A stretch of DNA of 22,413 nt from a virus: IMG/VR virus record IMGVR_UViG_3300032285_001294, positions 1 to 22,413 of that record. One strand, given 5' to 3'. The notes below the pieces were generated by a model. It had not been told where the DNA came from. It did not search any database and was given only the letters and a program-made list of their open reading frames with translations. This document shows positions 15,651-22,413 of this stretch, piece after piece (positions within the stretch are counted from its first letter, which is position 1; each line of letters starts with the position of its first letter). Position numbers and translations under genes: made by a program.

Positions 15651-17246
15651 ATGAGTACTGGTATAACACAAAAGAAATCTTTAAAAGATATAATTGCAGA
15701 AGAATACAAAAAGTGTGCGGTAGACCCAATTCACTTTATGAAGAAGTATTGTATGATTCAGCATCCGGTGAGAGGTAAGATACCATTTCACCTTTTCCCA
15801 TTTCAGGAAAGAACACTTACTCAATTTAAAGATAATAGATTTAATATAGTATTGAAATCACGTCAAACTGGTATCTCAACCCTTTCGGCTGGTTACGCAC
15901 TTTGGAAAATGATATTCAATACGGATTTTAATGTGCTGGTTATTGCAACTAAGCAAGATGTAGCAAAGAACTTAGTAACTAAGGTGAGAGTAATGCATGA
16001 ATTACTTCCTAGTTGGCTTAAAGGAGGTTCTTTGGAAGATAACAAACTTTCCCTTCGTTTACAAAATGGCTCTCAAATTAAGGCTATTGCTTCATCTCCT
16101 GATGCAGGACGTTCCGAAGCCTTATCACTTCTTATATTTGATGAGGCCGCCTTCATTGATGATATTGATGAGATTTGGGTGGCAGCTCAATCTACATTAT
16201 CAACGGGTGGTAGTTGTATTGCATTATCTACTCCAAATGGTGTGGGTAATTGGTTTCACCAAACTTGGTTAGGGGCTGAGGAAAGTAGAAACCCATTTAA
16301 TACAATACGATTACATTGGACCGTACATCCTGAAAGAGACCAAAAATGGAGAGATGAGCAAGAAAAACTATTAGGACAAAAGAAAGCAGCTCAAGAGTGT
16401 GATTGTGATTTTGTATCTTCTGGTGAAACTGTAATTGAACCCGAAACTTTAATGTTTTATAAGGAAACATACATACAAGACCCAATTGAAAAAGGTGGAT
16501 TTGATGGAAACCTTTGGAAATGGGAACATCCTGATTATAACAAATCATATATGGTTGTGGCCGATGTGGCTAGAGGCGATGGCGCCGATTATTCTACGTG
16601 TCATGTAATTGATATAGTCAATTCAGTTCAAGTGGCTGAATATAAAGGTAGAGTTGATACAAAAGATTTTGGAAATTTCTTAGTGGCACTTTCAACTGAA
16701 TATAATGATGCTTTACTTGTTATAGAGAATGCAAACATTGGTTGGGCAACAATTCAGCAAGTAATTGATAGAGGATATAAAAACTTATTCTATATGAGTA
16801 AGGATTTAAAATATATTGATATTGAACATCAGATGACAAATAGATATAGAGCTGAAGAAAGAGGATTGGTAGCTGGTTTTTCAACCACATCTAAGACTAG
16901 ACCTTTAATTATATCTAAATTAACTGATTATTTTAGAGAAAAATCAATTGTAGTTCGTTCTTCTCGTTTGATAGATGAATTATTTACATTTATCTATATG
17001 AATGGTAGAGCTGAAGCAATGAAGGGTTATAATGATGACTTAGTGATGGCATTTTCAATTGGATTATGGGTAAGAGATACTGCACTTAGATTAAGACAAG
17101 AAGGTATTGATTTAACTAAAAGTGCGGTTGGTGGTATATCATCACATACTTATAATGGCATATATGGTGGCGGTAGCGGAATGGATGATAACCCTTGGCA
17201 AATGAAAGTTGGTGATGGATTTGAAGACTTATCCCAGTGGTTGTAG
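15651..17246 (+). CDS. terL: large terminase subunit (T4 gp17-like)
   Basis: The DNA-packaging motor, 531 residues, docks on the portal, pumps DNA by ATP hydrolysis and cuts concatemers at headful. The ATPase domain has Walker A SRQTGIST (70-77), Walker B LLIFDEA with D164/E165, and the coupling motif STP (193-195). The RNase-H-like nuclease domain has its acidic triad at D305 (VVADVARGD), E359 (LLVIENAN) and D463 (YNDDLVMAFSIG), in the same order as in T4 gp17. The Gly-rich stretch near the C-terminus (about 494-511) is probably a flexible tail. The length is somewhat shorter than T4 gp17 (610), and all motifs are intact. It follows the zinc-ribbon gene by one base and precedes the portal gene. 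The genes for tail sheath and tube (T4 18 and 19), which lie here in T4, are absent. Confidence 0.96.
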   Translation: MSTGITQKKSLKDIIAEEYKKCAVDPIHFMKKYCMIQHPVRGKIPFHLFPFQERTLTQFKDNRFNIVLKSRQTGISTLSAGYALWKMIFNTDFNVLVIATKQDVAKNLVTKVRVMHELLPSWLKGGSLEDNKLSLRLQNGSQIKAIASSPDAGRSEALSLLIFDEAAFIDDIDEIWVAAQSTLSTGGSCIALSTPNGVGNWFHQTWLGAEESRNPFNTIRLHWTVHPERDQKWRDEQEKLLGQKKAAQECDCDFVSSGETVIEPETLMFYKETYIQDPIEKGGFDGNLWKWEHPDYNKSYMVVADVARGDGADYSTCHVIDIVNSVQVAEYKGRVDTKDFGNFLVALSTEYNDALLVIENANIGWATIQQVIDRGYKNLFYMSKDLKYIDIEHQMTNRYRAEERGLVAGFSTTSKTRPLIISKLTDYFREKSIVVRSSRLIDELFTFIYMNGRAEAMKGYNDDLVMAFSIGLWVRDTALRLRQEGIDLTKSAVGGISSHTYNGIYGGGSGMDDNPWQMKVGDGFEDLSQWL

Positions 17247-17263
17247 GGTTTTGATAAATTACG

Positions 17264-17271
17264 ATATTTAT
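17264..17271 (+). promoter_or_regulatory. ATATTTAT promoter-like motif before the portal gene
   Basis: An exact copy of the recurring octamer lies 47 bases before the portal start, in the 72-base gap that follows the terminase. A TTTTG at 17249-17253 is too close upstream to be a Bacteroidota -33 element paired with it. Confidence 0.28.
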
Positions 17272-17318
17272 GTTATATAATGTCAAAATAGGATTTTTGT
17301 AGAAATTAATAATAAATT

Positions 17319-19097
17319 ATGGCAGAGCAAGAACAAGACGATAGAAGTTTTTTTGGTAGGTTAAAGAAGTTATTCTCAACCCAAGCGGTTGTTACTGTTG
17401 ATAAAGATGGTAAACGTAGGGTTGTTGATACTGATGACCGTCAGATGAATACAAACTTCGTAAATCTTAGAGATAGATATACAAAGTTACAAAGGTCTTA
17501 TTACGAAACTCAAACGGGCGCTCAATCAATGGCGTACCATCAAGTTCGTAGAGAATTATTTAGAGATTATGATGCTATGGATAATGACCCAATTATAGCA
17601 TCTGCATTAGATATATACGCTGATGAATCAACAACTAAAAATGAATATGGTGATGTATTAAACATTCGTTCTAAGAATGAGAATGTAAATGCATTACTTC
17701 ATAATCTTTTTTATGATGTTATGAATATAGAATTCAATTTATGGCCTTGGGTTAGAAATTTGGTTAAATATGGTGATTTCTTTTTAGCATTAGAGATTGC
17801 AGAAGGTAAAGGTATTGTTAATGTAATGCCATATTCAGTTTATAATACTGAACGATTGGAAGGTACTGACCCTGGTAATCAAAATTATGTTAAGTTTAAA
17901 ACTGAAATAGATAGATTTGGTAAAAAAGAATATGAGAACTATGAAATGGCTCATTTTCGTTTATTATCAGATACAAACTTCCTTCCTTATGGTAAAGCTA
18001 TGATTGAAGGTGGTCGTAGAGTTTGGAAACAAATATCTTTAATGGAAGATGCTATGATGATTCATAGAATTATGAGAGCACCTGAAAAAAGAATATTTAA
18101 AATAGATATTGGTAATATCAATCCTACTGAGGTTGATAACTATATGCAAAAGATTATTAACAAAATGAAAAAAACTCCATTTGTTAATAAAGATACTGGT
18201 GATTACAACTTAAAATACAATATTCAAAACCTTACCGAAGATTTCTTTTTACCTGTTCGTGGTGGAGATAGTGGTACGGCTATTGAAAATTTATCTGGAT
18301 TAGAATATACAGCAACGGAAGATATTGATTATTTAAAAGCTAAATTATTTGCAGCACTTAAAATACCTAAAGCATTCTTAGGATATGAGGAAGGTATTAG
18401 TGGTAAAGCAACTCTTGCAGCTCAAGATGTTCGTTTTGCTAGAACTATTGAAAGAATACAAAGAACAGTTGTTAGTGAATTTACTAAAATAGCAATTGTA
18501 CATTTAGCAGCTCAAGGTATAGAAGATGCTGAAATGACAAATTTTGAATTAAATCTTACTAATTCATCTACAATATATGAGCAAGAAAAGGTAAATCTAT
18601 GGAGTGAAAAGACTAGATTAGCATCTGACCTTAAGAATTTAAATATGTTATCTACCGATTGGGTATATCATAATGTATTTACAATGAGTGAAGATGAGAT
18701 AGATGTTGAAAGAGCTAAAATGATATTAGACCTTAAAGACCGTTTCAGATATACTTCAATTGAACAGCAAGGACAAGACCCAGCTAATCAACCACAACCA
18801 ACAAACGTTGAGGAAGAAATTGAAAAGATGAAGCAGGAAATAAATGATAACGATAAGGGTGGTAGACCAAGAGAAGGAAATACCTATGGTAAAGATAAAC
18901 ATCCGCTAGGTAGAGACCCTTTGGGTAACAAAGAAAATGAGGCAGAGCGAAAAAGAGAGAAGAGAATGGAATCAAACATGAAACTAGCAAAACAATATAT
19001 AAACAAAATTTCAGAAAAAAAGAAGATTTTGGTGGAAAAAACTGAAAATTCAAGTCTTTTAGATGAAAAAAATATATTAGATGACACCAAATTTTAA
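17319..19097 (+). CDS. 20: portal vertex protein (T4 gp20-like)
   Basis: This 592-residue portal subunit should form the dodecameric ring at one capsid vertex, where it initiates head assembly, docks the terminase and passes DNA. Recognisable T4-type features are the N-terminal RDRYTKLQRSYYE region, the block DNDPIIASALDIYADE followed by NEYGDVLNIRSKN (about 88-118), and the clip/stem region (LKAKLFAALKIPKAFLGYEEG, split by residue runs typical of gp20, about 343-363). T4 gp20 is 524 residues; the extra length here is mainly a highly charged C-terminal tail (from about 500: GGRPREGNTYGKDKH, then Lys/Glu-rich helices). It lies after the terminase and before putative core proteins, as in T4. 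No Shine-Dalgarno sequence precedes the ATG. Confidence 0.93.
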   Translation: MAEQEQDDRSFFGRLKKLFSTQAVVTVDKDGKRRVVDTDDRQMNTNFVNLRDRYTKLQRSYYETQTGAQSMAYHQVRRELFRDYDAMDNDPIIASALDIYADESTTKNEYGDVLNIRSKNENVNALLHNLFYDVMNIEFNLWPWVRNLVKYGDFFLALEIAEGKGIVNVMPYSVYNTERLEGTDPGNQNYVKFKTEIDRFGKKEYENYEMAHFRLLSDTNFLPYGKAMIEGGRRVWKQISLMEDAMMIHRIMRAPEKRIFKIDIGNINPTEVDNYMQKIINKMKKTPFVNKDTGDYNLKYNIQNLTEDFFLPVRGGDSGTAIENLSGLEYTATEDIDYLKAKLFAALKIPKAFLGYEEGISGKATLAAQDVRFARTIERIQRTVVSEFTKIAIVHLAAQGIEDAEMTNFELNLTNSSTIYEQEKVNLWSEKTRLASDLKNLNMLSTDWVYHNVFTMSEDEIDVERAKMILDLKDRFRYTSIEQQGQDPANQPQPTNVEEEIEKMKQEINDNDKGGRPREGNTYGKDKHPLGRDPLGNKENEAERKREKRMESNMKLAKQYINKISEKKKILVEKTENSSLLDEKNILDDTKF

Positions 19098-19114
19098 TAA
19101 ACATTAAAAAGTTT

Positions 19115-19122
19115 ATATTTAT
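19115..19122 (+). promoter_or_regulatory. ATATTTAT promoter-like motif before the prohead-core genes
   Basis: An exact copy of the recurring octamer lies 41 bases before the start at 19164. It could drive the core-protein and protease genes, which are otherwise tightly packed (overlaps or gaps of 14 bases or fewer) to the window end. Confidence 0.28.
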
Positions 19123-19163
19123 ATGTGTTAGTTTATAGACGTAGGTTAAATATAGGGCAATAA

Positions 19164-20042
19164 ATGAAAAAAATAAAACATTCCAAGGTTAAGAATACTG
19201 GAGTGTTATTTGAGCTTTTGGTAAGACAGATAACATTAGAGGTACTTAATGGCGATAAAACTGAAAACGCTAAAAACATAGTAAAAGAATTCTTTGCAGC
19301 AGGCACTGAATTAAATAAAGAATTACGTCTTTATGATTTACTATTAAAAGAAAAATACAATTCAGAATCAAAAGCTGAAATGTTTGTTGATACTGTATCA
19401 CAAGCTCATTCTAAATTGAATGAAACAAAGCTTTCAAAAGAAAAATACAATCTTATTAAAGAAATTAATTCAAAATTTGAATTAGAACAATTTCTTTCAT
19501 CTCCTATAACTAACTACAAAGTATTAGCTTCAATATATAAAGTATTTGAATCTAAAAAGTCTGAAAATTACGATATTAAAGATGTATTTAATTCCAAAGT
19601 AACCCTTATTGAAAATATTATTTCAAGACCTGCAGTTGCTAAAACTAACAAAACGGATGATACTAAATTAATTGAATCGTATAAGCAGCAAGATAAAGAT
19701 TTAAGATTATTAACTTATAAGATTCTTGTTGAAACTTTTAATAAAAAATATACTAATTTAGATAATAATCAAAAGAATTTATTAAAAGAATATATTAATA
19801 ATATTTCTAATACATCTAAATTTAAAGATTATTTAGCTGTAGAACTTCCAAAAATCGTATCTGAATTAAAATTAATTAAATCTAAAATCCAAGATAAAGT
19901 AACTACTATCAAATTATCTGAAACTATTTCTGTTTTAGAAAAAATGAAAGTTGGTAAAACTGTATCTGATAATCAAGTTTCATCTATAATGCTTTCTTAT
20001 GAGTTAATCAAAGAATTAAAATCTAAGGTAAATGGAAAATAG
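19164..20042 (+). CDS. Lys-rich helical protein, probable prohead core/scaffold component
   Basis: This 292-residue, strongly charged, nearly all-helical protein has no signal peptide or membrane segment. The N-terminus KNTGVLFELLVRQITLEVLNG (about residues 11-31) is the most distinctive part. It looks like a block I associate with uncharacterised proteins near the portal gene in marine T4-like phages. The remainder is Lys/Glu/Ile-rich helix. The gene lies between portal and protease, where T4 has the core genes 67 and 68. A scaffold or internal head role is therefore likely but is inferred from position and composition. Its end overlaps the next start by 11 bases (ATGGAAAATAG), suggesting translational coupling. 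Confidence 0.82.
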   Translation: MKKIKHSKVKNTGVLFELLVRQITLEVLNGDKTENAKNIVKEFFAAGTELNKELRLYDLLLKEKYNSESKAEMFVDTVSQAHSKLNETKLSKEKYNLIKEINSKFELEQFLSSPITNYKVLASIYKVFESKKSENYDIKDVFNSKVTLIENIISRPAVAKTNKTDDTKLIESYKQQDKDLRLLTYKILVETFNKKYTNLDNNQKNLLKEYINNISNTSKFKDYLAVELPKIVSELKLIKSKIQDKVTTIKLSETISVLEKMKVGKTVSDNQVSSIMLSYELIKELKSKVNGK

Positions 20043-20589
20043 ATTAAAAGAAATAATCAGAGGTATTGTTAAAGAAATTCAAGAAGAAAAAGATTTGGAT
20101 GAAATGACTGGTACTGGTGCAGTTGCTGGATATAATACTCCTAACGCATTTTCTAAACCAGGTCAAAGTGCAAAGAAAAATCAAAGATTGGCTAAAGTTA
20201 GTGGTGGTGAGGTAGTAGATGATTTAGAAGAAGCTAAAGTATTAAATCTTAAGCAAGAAAAAGAAAAACCAACATCGGTTAAAGATATTAAAGATGATAA
20301 AATTGCAGATGTGAGTGGTATGGAAGTTGCAAAAGATGGTTTACATTTAGCAGAAAATCGTTGGTTAGCAATTAAAAATGAAGAAGGTTCTCCTAAAGCT
20401 AAAATGAGTAGAGGTGTTGCTTCTATCAAACAACAATTAGGTGAAGTGGAAAAATTTGTAAACTGGTATTCTAAAATAAAAAATGAGAATGGAGTTAAAA
20501 GAGGAGATTATTATAAAAGAACTCACAAAAGTTTACATAAAATCAAAGAAAGATTAATGAATCTTTCAGAAAAAATAAGAACATTATAA
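20032..20589 (+). CDS. putative prohead core protein with MTGTGAVAGY motif
   Basis: This 185-residue, highly charged protein starts with an amphipathic helix (RLKEIIRGIVKEIQEE, residues 4-19) directly followed by MTGTGAVAGYNTPNAF (25-40), a Gly/Thr-rich stretch I associate with head-region proteins of marine T4-like phages. The middle is acidic and probably disordered; the C-terminal half is helical (about 105-185) and basic. The N-terminal helix is similar to that of the next protein (RLKELVKEVMTEE), suggesting a shared targeting or assembly signal. The start ATG lies inside the end of the previous gene, preceded by a weak AAGG. The position matches the T4 67/68 core genes. Scaffold function and protease processing are inferred. 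Confidence 0.82.
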   Translation: MENRLKEIIRGIVKEIQEEKDLDEMTGTGAVAGYNTPNAFSKPGQSAKKNQRLAKVSGGEVVDDLEEAKVLNLKQEKEKPTSVKDIKDDKIADVSGMEVAKDGLHLAENRWLAIKNEEGSPKAKMSRGVASIKQQLGEVEKFVNWYSKIKNENGVKRGDYYKRTHKSLHKIKERLMNLSEKIRTL

Positions 20590-20590
20590 T

Positions 20591-21091
20591 ATGAGCACAT
20601 CAATTACAAAAGAAAGACTAAAAGAATTAGTTAAAGAAGTAATGACAGAAGAGTCTGAATATCAGGCTTTTTTCGCTAAAGCATTAGCAAAAGCTGGTAA
20701 AAGTATCAACGATATGTCTGATGAAGAAAAGAAAGCATTTTTTAATAAAGTAGATACCGCTTGGAATGGTAAGGGTGAAAAGAATGAAGAATTGACAGGC
20801 GGACAAAAGAAATTGGATGTTGATAAAGATGGTGATATTGAAGCAGATGATTTAGCAGACTTAAGAGCTGATAAAAAAAACGAAGCAAGAGATGCTAATG
20901 GTAATGAATTTCCTGAAATGGATGATGTTAAAGCAGCTGTTAAAAAAATGATTCAAAATAACGATGTTGAAAGACTTTTAAGAAATAAAGTGATTGCTTA
21001 TTTACAAAAGGAAAAAGGATTTACTGGAGCTGGTAATACAAACAGTAGTAGATTATATGATAAAGTAATTAATGATTTACTTAAACACTAA
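20591..21091 (+). CDS. putative prohead core protein with an EF-hand-like calcium loop
   Basis: This 166-residue acidic protein begins 1 base after the previous stop. It has an N-terminal amphipathic helix (ERLKELVKEVMTEESEYQ, 8-25), then AFFAKALAKAGK, and then a loop DVDKDGDIEADD (76-87). The loop places Asp/Glu at all six EF-hand ligand positions (D76, D78, D80, D82, E84, D87) with Gly at position 6. The flanking LADLRADKKNEA resembles the exiting helix. The C-terminus is helical. It lies just before the prohead protease, in the core-gene position. Calcium binding is likely from the loop; whether calcium stabilises or triggers anything in the prohead is unknown. Confidence 0.82.
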   Translation: MSTSITKERLKELVKEVMTEESEYQAFFAKALAKAGKSINDMSDEEKKAFFNKVDTAWNGKGEKNEELTGGQKKLDVDKDGDIEADDLADLRADKKNEARDANGNEFPEMDDVKAAVKKMIQNNDVERLLRNKVIAYLQKEKGFTGAGNTNSSRLYDKVINDLLKH

Positions 21092-21105
21092 GAATTAGAA
21101 TAAGA

Positions 21106-21702
21106 ATGAAGAATCTTTTAATAGAAACAAAATTATTTGAGGGTAAGGTACAAGAAGATGAAGGTGGAAGAACCATTGTAAAAGGCATTCTACAAAGAGC
21201 TGGTGCTGAAAACCAAAACGGAAGAATATATCCAAAAGAAATTTTAATGAGAGAAGCTAAGAAATATGAGCAATTCATTAAAGAAAGAAGAGCATTAGGT
21301 GAATTAGACCATCCGGATTCTACTGTTATTAACTTAAAAAATGTTTCTCATAATATTAGAGAAATTCATTGGGAAGGTGATGATTTATGTGGAACTGTTG
21401 AAGTTTTATCTACACCATCTGGTAATATCCTTAAAGAATTATTAAAAGCTGGTATCTTATTAGGTATTTCATCAAGAGGTATGGGTTCTACTAGACCTTT
21501 AAATGGTAATAAAGTAGAGGTACAAGAAGATTTTGAGTTGATTGGTTGGGACTTTGTTTCAAACCCATCTACACATGGTGCATTTATGGTACCTGTAAAC
21601 GAATCGGTTAATAGAGGTTTACAACAAATCGGAACTGATGTTTGCGGAGAATTCTGTAAAGCACAAGACTTAATGAGAGAAATAATAACTGAAATAGCAT
21701 AA
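21106..21702 (+). CDS. 21: prohead core protease (T4 gp21-like)
   Basis: This 198-residue serine protease of the herpesvirus-assemblin-like phage fold should degrade the scaffold and trim head proteins before DNA packaging. Visible features are NGRIYPKEIL (38-47), the catalytic-His region GELDHP with H69, and GISSRGMGS with S122/S123 as the nucleophile candidates. A conserved WDFVSNPSTHGAF block follows, as in T4 gp21 relatives. The N-terminus MKNLLIETKLFEGK contains LFE before Gly, a fit to the gp21 cleavage rule, so autoprocessing is plausible. It follows the core genes after 14 bases and is followed after 2 bases by the last gene. The placement (portal, core, protease) is that of T4. Confidence 0.93.
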   Translation: MKNLLIETKLFEGKVQEDEGGRTIVKGILQRAGAENQNGRIYPKEILMREAKKYEQFIKERRALGELDHPDSTVINLKNVSHNIREIHWEGDDLCGTVEVLSTPSGNILKELLKAGILLGISSRGMGSTRPLNGNKVEVQEDFELIGWDFVSNPSTHGAFMVPVNESVNRGLQQIGTDVCGEFCKAQDLMREIITEIA

Positions 21703-21704
21703 GA

Positions 21705-22413
21705 ATGGCAAAGAATTTTGATATATACGATTTCGTACACAACAATAAGATAACTTTAAAAGTTGAAGCACCAAAGGGTACTACAATATCTAAAGGATAT
21801 AACGATATCCGCAAGACTAGCTTAAATGAAGTAAAAATAGTTAATGGTAAGTTCAGCTTAGCTGAAAACTTAAATGATGGTGATAGAAAATTATCACCTG
21901 AAGTTAAAAAGCATTTCTTAGAAATTATTTCAACTTATAATACTTTCCAAGACCAAATGAAGCGTAAAAGTGATATGACTGAAGTTGCAAATACTTTAGG
22001 TGCTATTGTTGAAGCGGCAAAGGAAATGACGTTAAGAGAAAGTGGTGATTGGTTTGATAATGTGACTGTAAAAAGAAATATGCAGGAATTAGATAAATTG
22101 GGTAAATCATTTGATAAGTTCGCTGTAGAAGCAAAAGCAATGGATGAAAGATTACATTCTTTATATGAGGATATGGGTCACATCTTAAATAGATATTACG
22201 AAATTGCTGATATACCTGAAGATACAATGAAGGAAAGATTAGCAATGAAAGATGAAGCTATGAAACCAGCAATTCCTTATAAATTGGGAAATATGGATTT
22301 AGATAAAACAAAAATTGCTGGACAAAGTATTCATTTTATTTTATCTCAAGGAGAAAAACATCATTTATATAAAGCAGCAGTAGCAGCATTATATAAAGCA
22401 GGATATAAGTTTA
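21705..22413 (+). CDS. head-region protein of unknown function in the gp22 scaffold slot, 3'-truncated by the window
   Basis: The frame opens at an ATG 2 bases after the protease stop and runs 236 codons to the window edge without a stop. The N-terminus (MAKNFDIYDFVHNNKITLKV) is a short strand-rich part. Residues 65-175 are strongly helical and charged (EVANTLGAIVEAAKEMTL, MDERLHSLYEDMGHILNRYY). A more compact part follows (GQSIHFILSQGEKHHLYKAA). In T4 the gene after 21 is 22, the major scaffold protein, and the helical centre suits that role. The N-terminal and C-terminal portions do not look like gp22, and the protein is not gp23 as far as it is visible. The family is not recognised. Confidence 0.8.
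   Translation, partial: MAKNFDIYDFVHNNKITLKVEAPKGTTISKGYNDIRKTSLNEVKIVNGKFSLAENLNDGDRKLSPEVKKHFLEIISTYNTFQDQMKRKSDMTEVANTLGAIVEAAKEMTLRESGDWFDNVTVKRNMQELDKLGKSFDKFAVEAKAMDERLHSLYEDMGHILNRYYEIADIPEDTMKERLAMKDEAMKPAIPYKLGNMDLDKTKIAGQSIHFILSQGEKHHLYKAAVAALYKAGYKF

Noticed and set aside
17249-17272. Bacteroidota-type promoter (TTTTG then TATTTATG) before the portal gene
   Set aside because: The spacer is only about 11 bases instead of 19-21, and the second element has a mismatch.
19097-19116. ATAAAC and GTTTAT arms around an 8-base loop after the portal gene, as a terminator
   Set aside because: Six A/T-dominated base pairs with no following T-run are too weak, and such pairs are expected by chance here.
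21366-21740. A 124-residue open frame on the minus strand
   Set aside because: It covers the catalytic part of the prohead protease and the start of the next gene. No domain or motif is visible and no promoter faces it.

Overview
The window is the late, virion-morphogenesis part of a low-GC tailed-phage genome with T4-like (myovirus-type) head genes. The diagnostic genes are a gp17-type large terminase, a gp20-type portal and a gp21-type prohead protease, in the T4 relative order. The host is probably a member of the Bacteroidota. Almost no gene has a Shine-Dalgarno sequence, starts follow A/T-rich leaders, and one intergenic gap (8221-8252) holds a perfect Bacteroidota-type promoter (TTTG, 20 bases, TATATTTG). 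No tRNA, rRNA, CRISPR, insertion sequence or integrase is visible.

Layout. At 2-148 is the C-terminal end of a Rad50/SbcC (T4 gp46-like) recombination ATPase. A 57-residue ribbon-helix-helix regulator (138-311, minus strand) overlaps its stop convergently. A divergent control region (312-403) with 10-bp direct repeats separates this from the plus-strand late genes. Next is a 2496-residue Ser/Thr-rich tail fibre (404-7894) with duplicated beta modules, three RGxW carbohydrate-binding-like modules, a collagen-like segment and a self-cleaving S74 chaperone. A glycosylation cassette follows: a coiled-coil protein (7929-8219), a GT4-methyltransferase-GT25 fusion (8271-10436), a TibC-like O-glycosyltransferase with an iron-finger cysteine set (10436-11584), and a paralogue of the first coiled-coil protein (11635-12000).

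Then comes a 959-residue fusion of an NMN-adenylyltransferase-like domain, a DUF5661-like domain and a KxDG ligase-like domain (12035-14914), and a zinc-ribbon protein in the small-terminase slot (14966-15649). The head block follows: terminase (15651-17246), portal (17319-19097), three putative prohead-core proteins (19164-21091), prohead protease (21106-21702) and a gene cut by the window end (21705-22413).

How they may work together. Terminase, portal, core proteins and protease build and fill the head. The fibre probably binds host surface glycans, and the adjacent transferases may decorate the fibre itself. The NMNAT/ligase fusion carries an N-terminal MKxxxxFLVE leader and two LLE-Ala/Gly sites resembling T4 capsid-targeting and gp21 cleavage signals. 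It may therefore be packaged, processed and delivered with the DNA. The fibre glycosylation cassette and the possibly encapsidated NMNAT-ligase are the two most unusual systems here.
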